Part shown: in pieces, positions 57,603 to 64,000 of the stretch
Layout: every line of letters starts with the position of its first letter
Numbering within the stretch: position 1 is the first letter of the stretch
Origin: Arthrobacter sp. StoSoilB5
GTDB lineage: Bacteria > Actinomycetota > Actinomycetes > Actinomycetales > Micrococcaceae
DNA length: 64,000 bases
Direction: 5' to 3'
Assembly (NCBI RefSeq): GCF_019977235.1
Contig: NZ_AP024646.1
Location: 5,022,001 to 5,086,000, forward strand
Notes under the pieces: generated by a model
Told to the model about the DNA's origin: nothing
Seen by the model: the letters and a program-made list of their open reading frames with translations, nothing else
The model's database searches: none
Program-made: the position numbers and the translations under genes

Positions 57603-58286
57603 GTGAGTCACGTAACCACTGCACAGGCCGCCGCGCGGCTAGGCGTGACGCAGGTGGCCATCCGTAAGTTGATCCGGACCGGTCAACTGGTCAGTGTCGG
57701 CGTCGTCGGCCGGACCATCTTGTTGGACGCCGCTTCTGTAGAACAATTGGCCCGAGTCGGCACCCGCCATGGCCGACCATGGTCCGAAGAGAACGCCTGG
57801 GCAGCTCTCCTCCTGCTGTCTGGCGCCACAAGCGTCGATTGGGTCGATTCCCACCAACTGTCCCGGCTCCGACGCAAACTGAGCACGATGGAACCATCGG
57901 AGTTGCCGATCCTGGCGCGCCAACGCGCGATCGTGCATCGGCACAGAGGAACGGCGGATGTCGTCCGACAGCTAAGGGACCATGTGCTTGCCACCGGCGC
58001 CACTGCCATGGCAGAGGACAACATTGCCGAGCGCTTTGGCCTCACTGGCGGCGCGGGAACCGTGGATGGTTACGTCATATCCGGCGAGGCCGATGCACTT
58101 AAGGAAGCGTACGGACTAATCGAGGACCGGGAGGGCAACGTAATGATCCGGGAAGTCGCCACCAGCCAAGCCTTTACAGACGGAGTTCCGCTGGCGGCAA
58201 TTGCTTTGGACCTGTTGGAGTCCCCGGCGACCCGCGAGCGCACCGCTGGACAGCATGTACTTGGGGAGCTTTTCCGTGGACGATGA
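57603..58286 (+). CDS. HTH protein, probable antitoxin (AbiEi-like role)
   Basis: 227 residues from a GTG one base after the palindrome. The N-terminal 45 residues are an excisionase/MerR-type HTH (TTAQAAARLGVTQVAIRKLI, then TILLDAASVEQLAR). The remainder is a mixed domain without membrane helices, including WSEENAWAALLLLSGATSV and IAERFGLTGGAGTVDGYVIS. It overlaps the nucleotidyltransferase start by 11 bp. Gene order, autoregulatory palindrome and partner fold suggest the antitoxin of a type IV-like module; the function is inferred, not proven. Confidence 0.75.
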   Translation: MSHVTTAQAAARLGVTQVAIRKLIRTGQLVSVGVVGRTILLDAASVEQLARVGTRHGRPWSEENAWAALLLLSGATSVDWVDSHQLSRLRRKLSTMEPSELPILARQRAIVHRHRGTADVVRQLRDHVLATGATAMAEDNIAERFGLTGGAGTVDGYVISGEADALKEAYGLIEDREGNVMIREVATSQAFTDGVPLAAIALDLLESPATRERTAGQHVLGELFRGR

Positions 58287-59073
58287 CCACGGCGTGACGG
58301 CACGAGTGCTGTGGGAGGCGTCCTCGCCCCCGGGCGGCTGGGGCCGGCCGTGGCCCCAGTGCGCTGAACTAGCCCGCGCCTTGCCTACTGATCAGTGGAC
58401 GCTGGTCGGGGGACTTATGGTCCAGCTGCATTCAGCCGTGGCAGGATTGACCGTTTCCCGGCCGACGACCGACGTCGACATCGTCCTCCACATGGAAACC
58501 GGTGCCGCAACTATGCCTCGCGTCGCTTCAGTCTTACGTTCGCTCGGCTACGTGCTCATGCAATCCATAAATGGCGATAGCCCCGCGCATCGCTTCCTTC
58601 GCGGTAATGAGCAGCTCGACGTCATGGTTGCTGACCATCTTGTGCCCAGGCTGGTTCCGCGTATTGGCGGGCGCAAAGTCTTTCAGGTCACGGGTGGGAC
58701 CCAAGCCCTCCGGCGAACCGTAAACTGCAGAATCGTCGTGAACCATGGGGATGCGGTGTCAATCAGCATCCCGAATAGGCTTGGGGCATTAGTGCTCAAA
58801 GGCGCTGCTTATCAGGAGGATTCACGGGACAAAGGCCGCCATCTCGATGACGCAGCCACACTGTTGGCAACCATAACGGGCCCCTTGGAGCTTGCGGCTG
58901 ATATGGGAGGGAGCGATCGCTCGCGGATCCTTGGACTCAATCGCGCCCTCGCCGACCCCAGCCATGAATCCTGGAAGGTTCTTGACCACGGCGATAGGGC
59001 GCGGGCAATCAGCAACCTTGCGGTGCTCTGCGCCAATCCCGACCGCCTCCCTGTCAGGCGCCTGGGTAGGTAG
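58276..59073 (+). CDS. nucleotidyltransferase-fold protein, probable toxin (AbiEii-like)
   Basis: 265 residues from a GTG with GGAG seven bases upstream. LVGGLMVQLHSAVAG carries the Gly45-Gly46 pair and SRPTTDVDIVLHM the Asp66 and Asp68 of the DNA-polymerase-beta-type nucleotidyltransferase superfamily. A Lys in RIGGRKVFQV and the segment RLGALVLKGAAYQEDSRDKG fit later parts of AbiEii. It may transfer nucleotides to tRNA or protein when not neutralised. It overlaps the upstream HTH gene by 11 bp, as expected for a toxin-antitoxin pair. Confidence 0.78.
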   Translation: MDDDHGVTARVLWEASSPPGGWGRPWPQCAELARALPTDQWTLVGGLMVQLHSAVAGLTVSRPTTDVDIVLHMETGAATMPRVASVLRSLGYVLMQSINGDSPAHRFLRGNEQLDVMVADHLVPRLVPRIGGRKVFQVTGGTQALRRTVNCRIVVNHGDAVSISIPNRLGALVLKGAAYQEDSRDKGRHLDDAATLLATITGPLELAADMGGSDRSRILGLNRALADPSHESWKVLDHGDRARAISNLAVLCANPDRLPVRRLGR

Positions 59074-59094
59074 CACTGCGGCCTAAGCCCCCTG

Positions 59095-59496
59095 TCACTG
59101 CAGAAAGGATTCGATCTCTCCAGCCGGCAGCCCCGCTGCTTCGGCAAGGGCGCGGGGGTCGACTCCGGCGTCAACTGCCTTCTTGAAGGCCAAGGCGAGG
59201 GTGTTCTGGGAGATAGCCAGCTCATGTTGAAGGCTTTGGCGGCGAAGAGCAGCCAACCAGACGCCGCTGACGGGATCCATGGCGTCGATGTCCATTCTGA
59301 ATCCGCAACTGCAAGACCATTCCGGCCAGACCGGCTCAACGGTGATCCACTGCATTGAGTCGTAGGCGGGTCCTGCGGAGATCGCCATGTGTGAACCGCA
59401 ATGTACGGGCCCCATGGGGAGTAGCGGTTCCGCGGCAACATCCACGGTGTTCTCAGCCACTGGTGTGGACCTTGGTTCACTCAGCGCGACTGTCAT
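59095..59496 (-). CDS. hypothetical protein with Cys/His cluster
   Basis: 133 residues from the ATG at 59496, preceded by GGAGAAG. The middle has HCGSHMAIS and WSCSCGFRM, a set of Cys and His that may bind a metal. The C-terminal helices (QHELAISQNTLALAFKKAVD and DPRALAEAAGLPAGEIESFL) look like a small HTH. It converges with the nucleotidyltransferase gene, 21 bp between stops. Family not recognised. Confidence 0.6.
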   Translation of the reverse strand: MTVALSEPRSTPVAENTVDVAAEPLLPMGPVHCGSHMAISAGPAYDSMQWITVEPVWPEWSCSCGFRMDIDAMDPVSGVWLAALRRQSLQHELAISQNTLALAFKKAVDAGVDPRALAEAAGLPAGEIESFLQ

Positions 59497-59519
59497 CGTC
59501 TTCTCCACACATTCCCTAG

Positions 59520-59542
59520 TAACTATCTTGGCTATCTAGTTA
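59520..59542. promoter_or_regulatory. inverted repeat upstream of the Cys-containing gene
   Basis: TAACTA (59520-59525) and TAGTTA (59537-59542) are perfect complements eleven bases apart, in an AT-rich strip that differs from its GC-rich surroundings. It begins 24 bp before the start of the minus-strand gene and is a likely promoter/operator. Confidence 0.45.
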
Positions 59543-59558
59543 TATGTGTACTGATGAT

Positions 59559-60692
59559 TTAAGTCCAACCAGCCGGGGCAGTTGCCCTCGCCCGCCGCCA
59601 TAGGGCCGGAGCCATCACCACGGCAACGCCGACGGCGGCACCGATTACGGTTTCGATGATGCGGTCCCTCAGCAGCAGGCCGGGATCAACAGGGGCGGCC
59701 AGCAAAGTGGCAATCAGGGCAAGCGGCGTCACGAAGATTTGCGCCACCAGATACTGCCGGGCGATGAACATCTCGGCGCCGAACTGGCAAGCTGCGATCA
59801 CCAGGACCATGGCCCACGGCGCCGGATTGAGCCACAGGATGCCGGCAAGCAGCACCAATCCGATCACCGTTCCGGCGATTCTTTGGACGCCACGGCTTAC
59901 ACGGTGGCGCGTCGAATGCCCCACCAACGGAACCACTGCCGCAACCATGGCCCAATACGTGTGCCCGAAGCCGAGCCGCTCCCCCACCACCGTCGCGATG
60001 GTCCCCGCAAGGCCTGCGGCAATCAGGTATCCGCCGCCCTCCAACCAAGCTGCCCGGCGTTCGAGCGCGGTGTGACGGATGCGGGGCGGCCGCTTCCATG
60101 GGGTCCTGTGGCCCTTGAACACCCGGGACGACATGCCGATCAGCAGGCAGAAGAGAGTGGTCCCTACTGCGACCAGCATGGCCTCCCACAGCGGCGGCTG
60201 CGCAGGGATGGATGCGATTGCAGCGAAGGCGAAGATGTGAAAGAGGGAGCCGCCTGGCCGCAGCCTCCAAGCGGCGACCACCACCGAGCACCCGCCCGCA
60301 ACAAGGGTGGTTGCAGCAGTAAGGAGCCACGAATACGTGGCACCTTCAATGCCCCATGCTTGCGCTGCACGGGACATGAGCGTGGCCAACAAGATGATCA
60401 GCAGCATGAAACCGCCGGCACGCAATTGGCTTCGTAAGCGCACGCTGTGGGGTTCGTTGCGGCCATAGATGCCAGTAAATGCACCGAACGAGGCAAACAC
60501 GGCCAGGTCCAACCGCCCCATCAGGGTCAGCGTAATCAGCGGAACAAATACCCCAACAGCGCAGCGGAGAGCCGGATGATGGTCCTTGTTTCCCGGACCC
60601 ATGGTGAACATTTCCGCTACAGCCTTCAATGGGCGGCTCGCCTTTCGTCGCAGGATCAAAACGTACGACGGCGGCGCTGGCGTCCGCTTCAA
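59559..60692 (-). CDS. FUSC-family membrane protein
   Basis: About 377 residues with two blocks of four to six helices, typical of FUSC (aromatic acid exporter/YccS-like). AVGVFVPLITLTLMGRLDLA begins the first block; LGFGHTYWAMVAAVVPLVGH and VQRIAGTVIGLVLLAGILWL belong to the second. The start is uncertain: the TTG at 60692 is the longest, while in-frame ATG or TTG codons near 60611-60630 give a start closer to the conserved MFTMGPGNKD segment. Substrate unknown. Confidence 0.75.
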   Translation of the reverse strand: MKRTPAPPSYVLILRRKASRPLKAVAEMFTMGPGNKDHHPALRCAVGVFVPLITLTLMGRLDLAVFASFGAFTGIYGRNEPHSVRLRSQLRAGGFMLLIILLATLMSRAAQAWGIEGATYSWLLTAATTLVAGGCSVVVAAWRLRPGGSLFHIFAFAAIASIPAQPPLWEAMLVAVGTTLFCLLIGMSSRVFKGHRTPWKRPPRIRHTALERRAAWLEGGGYLIAAGLAGTIATVVGERLGFGHTYWAMVAAVVPLVGHSTRHRVSRGVQRIAGTVIGLVLLAGILWLNPAPWAMVLVIAACQFGAEMFIARQYLVAQIFVTPLALIATLLAAPVDPGLLLRDRIIETVIGAAVGVAVVMAPALWRRARATAPAGWT

Positions 60693-60713
60693 GGCTACGC
60701 TCCGGGCGCTGGA

Positions 60714-61670
60714 CTACTCCGCTATTGCGTAGAGATCGTGCGCTTTATCACGCACCAGGATGCTCATCGAGCCGTAGAGGCCGACGATGCGCTGGTACTC
60801 CTCGTCATCCAGAAAGCTGATGCGTCCGGCCGTGAAGTCCTTCGCTGCCTCTATAACGAAGCGAACCGCGGACTCCACGCTGTGCAGGTTGGTGGCGCCG
60901 GTTGCGGAGCCAGCCACAGCGGACACTGTGGTGATCGCAACCCCAACCACTGGAGCACTTGTGGCGATGGCTGGCTGAACCAGCGAGTTCACGTGATAGA
61001 TGCCGTTCCCGTAGGGCGTGATGTCCTGCATGGTGATCGGCATAACTACAGGGAGCAGGCCGCTGGTGCGCTCCACAATGTCCAGGAGGTCTTCCGAAAC
61101 GCGCAGGATCCAACCGTTCTTGATGGTGGGTGTGATGGCGAACCCACTGTGGTTGCAGATTCTGTTGCCCTTGGTGGTGTCCACGGAAAGCACCGCATCC
61201 ATGGCCTCCAGGACTTCATGTTCATTGGCCACAGACATGGCCACTGACGAGCCCATGAAGGGCACTGGTTCGTGAGGTGCAGTGGGAGCGTCCGGATCAA
61301 TCTGGGTAGTGATAAGGACATCGCCCCTCAACCGGTCCCCGCGGCTCGCCATATCAATGAGCTTGGCTGCCGCAGCCACCACCGTAAGCGCCCCGTCACC
61401 GTCGGACACGAAACCTGTCCGGGCGGGCCGCGCACCCAGACCGCCAAGTCGGCCAACTACGCCCAGCGTGGGAGCATCGCCGCCCACAGTCTTTCCGTGT
61501 GTTCCAGCAATCAGCACTTTGACGAAGTCTGTTTCGCCGTCGTCGCCCCGCACGGGCGTAATGGTCACATCGGCTGTTCCGTATCCGGCGAGCAAGGCTG
61601 CAACACCGTCGCCGCTGGCATGCGGCGTGTCGAGCGCGTCAAACGCCGCAACAACATGACTCCAACTCAT
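60714..61670 (-). CDS. DUF1177 domain protein
   Basis: 318 residues. TGFVSDGDGALTVVAAAAKL and the segment GDVLITTQIDPDAPTAPHEP are typical of DUF1177, together with PFMGSSVAMS and LPVVMPITMQDITPYGNGIY. No signal peptide. The DGDGA motif and scattered His/Asp suggest a metal-dependent hydrolase-like fold, but no activity is established. It follows the S33-like gene with no gap (stop and start are within two bases), in a three-gene operon. Confidence 0.8.
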   Translation of the reverse strand: MSWSHVVAAFDALDTPHASGDGVAALLAGYGTADVTITPVRGDDGETDFVKVLIAGTHGKTVGGDAPTLGVVGRLGGLGARPARTGFVSDGDGALTVVAAAAKLIDMASRGDRLRGDVLITTQIDPDAPTAPHEPVPFMGSSVAMSVANEHEVLEAMDAVLSVDTTKGNRICNHSGFAITPTIKNGWILRVSEDLLDIVERTSGLLPVVMPITMQDITPYGNGIYHVNSLVQPAIATSAPVVGVAITTVSAVAGSATGATNLHSVESAVRFVIEAAKDFTAGRISFLDDEEYQRIVGLYGSMSILVRDKAHDLYAIAE

Positions 61671-61671
61671 G

Positions 61672-62976
61672 TCAGTTCCTCACTCTCTCCAGCAATTGAT
61701 CCACGAGAACGGCGCCGTCCTGGCGGATTCCGTCGTGTTGGTACTTGTCCGTGTGTATCGGGAAGAAGTTGCCGATCTTTGCAGCGGTCCTCTTGGACGA
61801 ATCGAATGGGACAAACATGTCCTCTGTGTACATCACGGCAGCCGTTGGGACCTGGTTCGCGGCCAGCGCTTCCAGGTTGTACAGGCTGGACCAGTCGTTT
61901 CGCTGCGCCAGGTGGTATGCAACGTCCTTCAACGGACGCAGCGCCGGATCCTGTTCGAACTGCCAAGGGAAGATCATTTCTCCCGTGAGGAGAGACTCCT
62001 GCTTTGCATGGACAGCGTGGTCGGCAAAGTCAGGGAACTCCTGCCGGACCGAGTGGGCGGCCCAATTGGTGCTCGCATGGTCCGCGTATATGGCCTCGTG
62101 GAGAACTGCATACAGCGGTCTTTTGCCAAAGGAGAGTGCCGCTCCCGCATCGGCGAGGAAGGCATCGCTCAGCTTCGGAGCCGCAACCTGCGCAAACGAG
62201 CTTTCCAGGAGATAGTGCAGTTGGTCGAAACCGTTCTTCGTGCCAAGCAGTATGCCCAGGCTGAGGAACCGCTCGGCCGTCAGTCGCTCACCGGTAGGCA
62301 GGTACTCTGCATGGTCCAGCAAATGGTTCTTGATGGCCAGGACGCGATCCCGATCCATCGGATATGTCGTGAAGAACTCCGCATTCCTGCGGGCGGTCTG
62401 ACGATAGTTGGCACGGTAGATATCCCGGATGTCTCCTTCGATATCAGGAACGCCGCCAGTAATCATGACACTTTCCAGCCCGTGTGGAGCAACTGACAAG
62501 TAGGTGAGCGCGCAGAATCCACCAAAGCTTTGACCGAGAACTGACCACTTCCTGTCACCAATCAACTGGCGCCTGATGACTTCCGCGTCCATGACGATCG
62601 AGTCGGCACGGAAATGGGTGAGGTAGTCCGACTGTTCTTCCACGGTGTCCCCAGGAAGAGTCCGGTAAGTGATAGCTGAGGACCTGCCCGTTCCACGCTG
62701 GTCCAGCAGGACCACCCGGAACTCCTCCAACGCTCGCTTCAGCCAGCCTCCCGGAAGACCCGGCCGGTCGGCGGCATTGCCTGGACCGCCTTGAAACCAG
62801 AGCAGGTAAGGACGGTCGTCGTGCTCGGCGTCCGCCTCGACTACTTCCCGGGCGAAAACCTCGATCGTTCCTTTGGAGGAAGTTGCACGGTGGTCCAGCG
62901 GAAGGGTAAATGTGTGCTCCAGGAAAATGAGTCCGTCCCGAGCCACGCGATGAGTGCGATTTGACGTTTCCACCAT
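61672..62976 (-). CDS. alpha/beta hydrolase, peptidase S33-like (proline iminopeptidase type)
   Basis: 434 residues from an ATG at 62976; an ATG at 63012 would add 12. PYLLWFQGGPGNAADRPGLP is the oxyanion-side motif of the S33 family, VVLLDQRGTGRSS follows it, and the nucleophile elbow GQSFGGFCALTY carries the catalytic Ser. The late YTEDMFVPFDSSK and KYQHDGIRQDG hold the Asp and His. It would cleave N-terminal residues from short peptides or act on related amides. It is between the M29-like and DUF1177 genes. Confidence 0.85.
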   Translation of the reverse strand: MVETSNRTHRVARDGLIFLEHTFTLPLDHRATSSKGTIEVFAREVVEADAEHDDRPYLLWFQGGPGNAADRPGLPGGWLKRALEEFRVVLLDQRGTGRSSAITYRTLPGDTVEEQSDYLTHFRADSIVMDAEVIRRQLIGDRKWSVLGQSFGGFCALTYLSVAPHGLESVMITGGVPDIEGDIRDIYRANYRQTARRNAEFFTTYPMDRDRVLAIKNHLLDHAEYLPTGERLTAERFLSLGILLGTKNGFDQLHYLLESSFAQVAAPKLSDAFLADAGAALSFGKRPLYAVLHEAIYADHASTNWAAHSVRQEFPDFADHAVHAKQESLLTGEMIFPWQFEQDPALRPLKDVAYHLAQRNDWSSLYNLEALAANQVPTAAVMYTEDMFVPFDSSKRTAAKIGNFFPIHTDKYQHDGIRQDGAVLVDQLLERVRN

Positions 62977-62981
62977 CGCGC

Positions 62982-64000
62982 TCAGTAGCCTTCGATGTTC
63001 ATCTGCCGGCAAATCTCGACCACCTTGGGGTGGACATATCGCCCGTTTTCCTCGATCGCCTCTCCGTCAGCGTAAATGGATGGAGCAATCAAGCTTGCGT
63101 CAGTGTGAGCCGCGGCCACCCAGTGCTCGCCACCAATCCAAGACCCCTTGGTTCCGAACCCGAACTCCACGCAGCCAAACACGCGTTCGTCCTCAACAAT
63201 GCGTCCCGTGACTTTACGGACGCCAGGGTTGAATCCCAGCGACCAGTGGGCCACGCGATACATGTTGGGATCGTTCAGCGAAGCCATCCAGTCCGCGTAT
63301 GTTCGGGCATCAGCACCGTCACCGCTGATGTCCACAACAACGCCATTCTTGATCTCGAACCTAACCGGCGACCTCAGGATGCCAATTTCATTAGGCGGCC
63401 ACGCGCCGCCGTCGAACACAATGACGCCGTTCTGGGTGTCCTCCAGGGGGTTGAATGAAATCTGGCCGGAAAGCATGACGGATTGACCCGGCTGGGTGGC
63501 CGGAAGTCCACGGAGGTTGATGGGCCGGTCACCGCGGCGTCCCCTGATATCCGTGCCACCGGTGGACGTGATTCTGATGTCCTGCGCCTGTTCGAGGAGA
63601 CCCACCAAAACGTGGCCAAGCTCCGTAACACCCTGGTAATCCACGCGTGCCACAGTGTCCACCAGCATCTGTACATCCATGCCAGTGAGGTTGATGTAGC
63701 GGGCGCCGTTGGCCAGCGCGGTCCGGAACGCATCCGAGTGCATGATGTAGCCAAGCTGGTACTCAATCCACACGTCCGCTGCGGCTACTGCTGCTGCCAC
63801 TGGTGGTGAGGGCTCCAGTGCGGACATCGTTCGGGTCTCGTACCTGACGATGGTTGGGAACGCCCCGACGGCGTAGGCAGCTGCCGCCGTCAGCTCAACT
63901 ACGCGCTGGTCCGATGACGTGTCCGCTGTGATGACCACGCTCTCGCCCTTGCGCACAAGCATTACTTCTTCGATCAGCTTGCGGGCGCCGAGCGACGCTT
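62982..64000 (-). CDS. M29-like aminopeptidase/NicX-type family protein, 5' end beyond the window
   Basis: The frame is open to the right edge (upstream residues read SLGARKLIEEVMLVRKGE), so the N-terminus is missing; at least 339 residues are present. The fold of M29 metallopeptidases is suggested by GESVVITADTSSDQRVVELT and by FGCVEFGFGTKGSWIGGEHW, with metal-ligand positions in E and H. NicX (2,5-dihydroxypyridine dioxygenase) belongs to the same superfamily. Its stop lies six bases before the S33-like start, so the trio is one operon. Confidence 0.78.
   Translation of the reverse strand, partial: ASLGARKLIEEVMLVRKGESVVITADTSSDQRVVELTAAAAYAVGAFPTIVRYETRTMSALEPSPPVAAAVAAADVWIEYQLGYIMHSDAFRTALANGARYINLTGMDVQMLVDTVARVDYQGVTELGHVLVGLLEQAQDIRITSTGGTDIRGRRGDRPINLRGLPATQPGQSVMLSGQISFNPLEDTQNGVIVFDGGAWPPNEIGILRSPVRFEIKNGVVVDISGDGADARTYADWMASLNDPNMYRVAHWSLGFNPGVRKVTGRIVEDERVFGCVEFGFGTKGSWIGGEHWVAAAHTDASLIAPSIYADGEAIEENGRYVHPKVVEICRQMNIEGY

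Overview
The window is GC-rich actinobacterial DNA. Gene content points to a soil Micrococcaceae such as Arthrobacter or Paenarthrobacter: aromatic acid catabolism, many MFS carriers, a DUF222/HNH protein, CsbD and YeaQ-type stress proteins, and SipW/TasA-type secretion. This is a judgement from gene content and codon use, because no rRNA or other marker gene lies in the window. Genes are dense and mostly chromosomal in character. The clearly mobile or accessory parts are an IS110-family element near 44.1-45.5 kb and a toxin-antitoxin-like pair at 57.6-59.1 kb.

Layout. 0-0.9 kb: end of a GNAT acetyltransferase and a thioesterase. 1.1-9.6 kb: a minus-strand operon pxpA-pxpB-pxpC-MFS-SDR with a divergent LysR regulator, then an RraA-family aldolase and an aminotransferase. 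The promoter regions of the two minus-strand units carry the same bipartite motif at identical spacing, so they look like one regulon. 10.9-17.3 kb: a homoprotocatechuate meta-cleavage operon (hpaI, hpaH, hpaD, hpaE, a GntR regulator, and an unusual FAH-RraA fusion) with a recognisable promoter and operator. 17.5-22.7 kb: hydrolase, YtxH-like, CsbD, YeaQ, isochorismatase-type hydrolase, SDR and DUF1206 genes. 22.8-30.4 kb: a sugar-type uptake locus made of a DUF2264 enzyme, a DeoR/LacI hybrid regulator, a binding lipoprotein, two permeases and a 2-hydroxyacid dehydrogenase. Repeated TGAAC boxes mark its promoters and no ATPase gene is present.

30.4-44 kb: a mixed housekeeping stretch with an ICMT-like methyltransferase, MFS carrier, Ser/Thr kinase, histidine phosphatase, VOC protein, NmrA-type and MDR oxidoreductases, TetR regulator, GH15 enzyme and several uncharacterised small genes. 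It is punctuated by four copies of one hairpin family. 44-47.7 kb: the IS110 transposase with a structured noncoding flank, then a DUF222/HNH protein with internal repeats. 47.7-51.2 kb: pobA, an IclR regulator and an aromatic acid transporter, linked by two related palindromes. 51.2-53.1 kb: a TasA-like protein, a SipW signal peptidase and an Hpt-like protein that lacks the phospho-accepting histidine. 53.3-57.4 kb: a molybdopterin oxidoreductase with a small partner, and a duplicated membrane protein. 57.6-59.1 kb: an HTH plus nucleotidyltransferase pair behind a 30-bp palindrome. 59.1-64 kb: a small Cys-containing protein, a FUSC membrane protein, and a DUF1177 / S33-like / M29-like operon that runs off the right edge.

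No rRNA, tRNA, CRISPR array or phage structural module was recognised.
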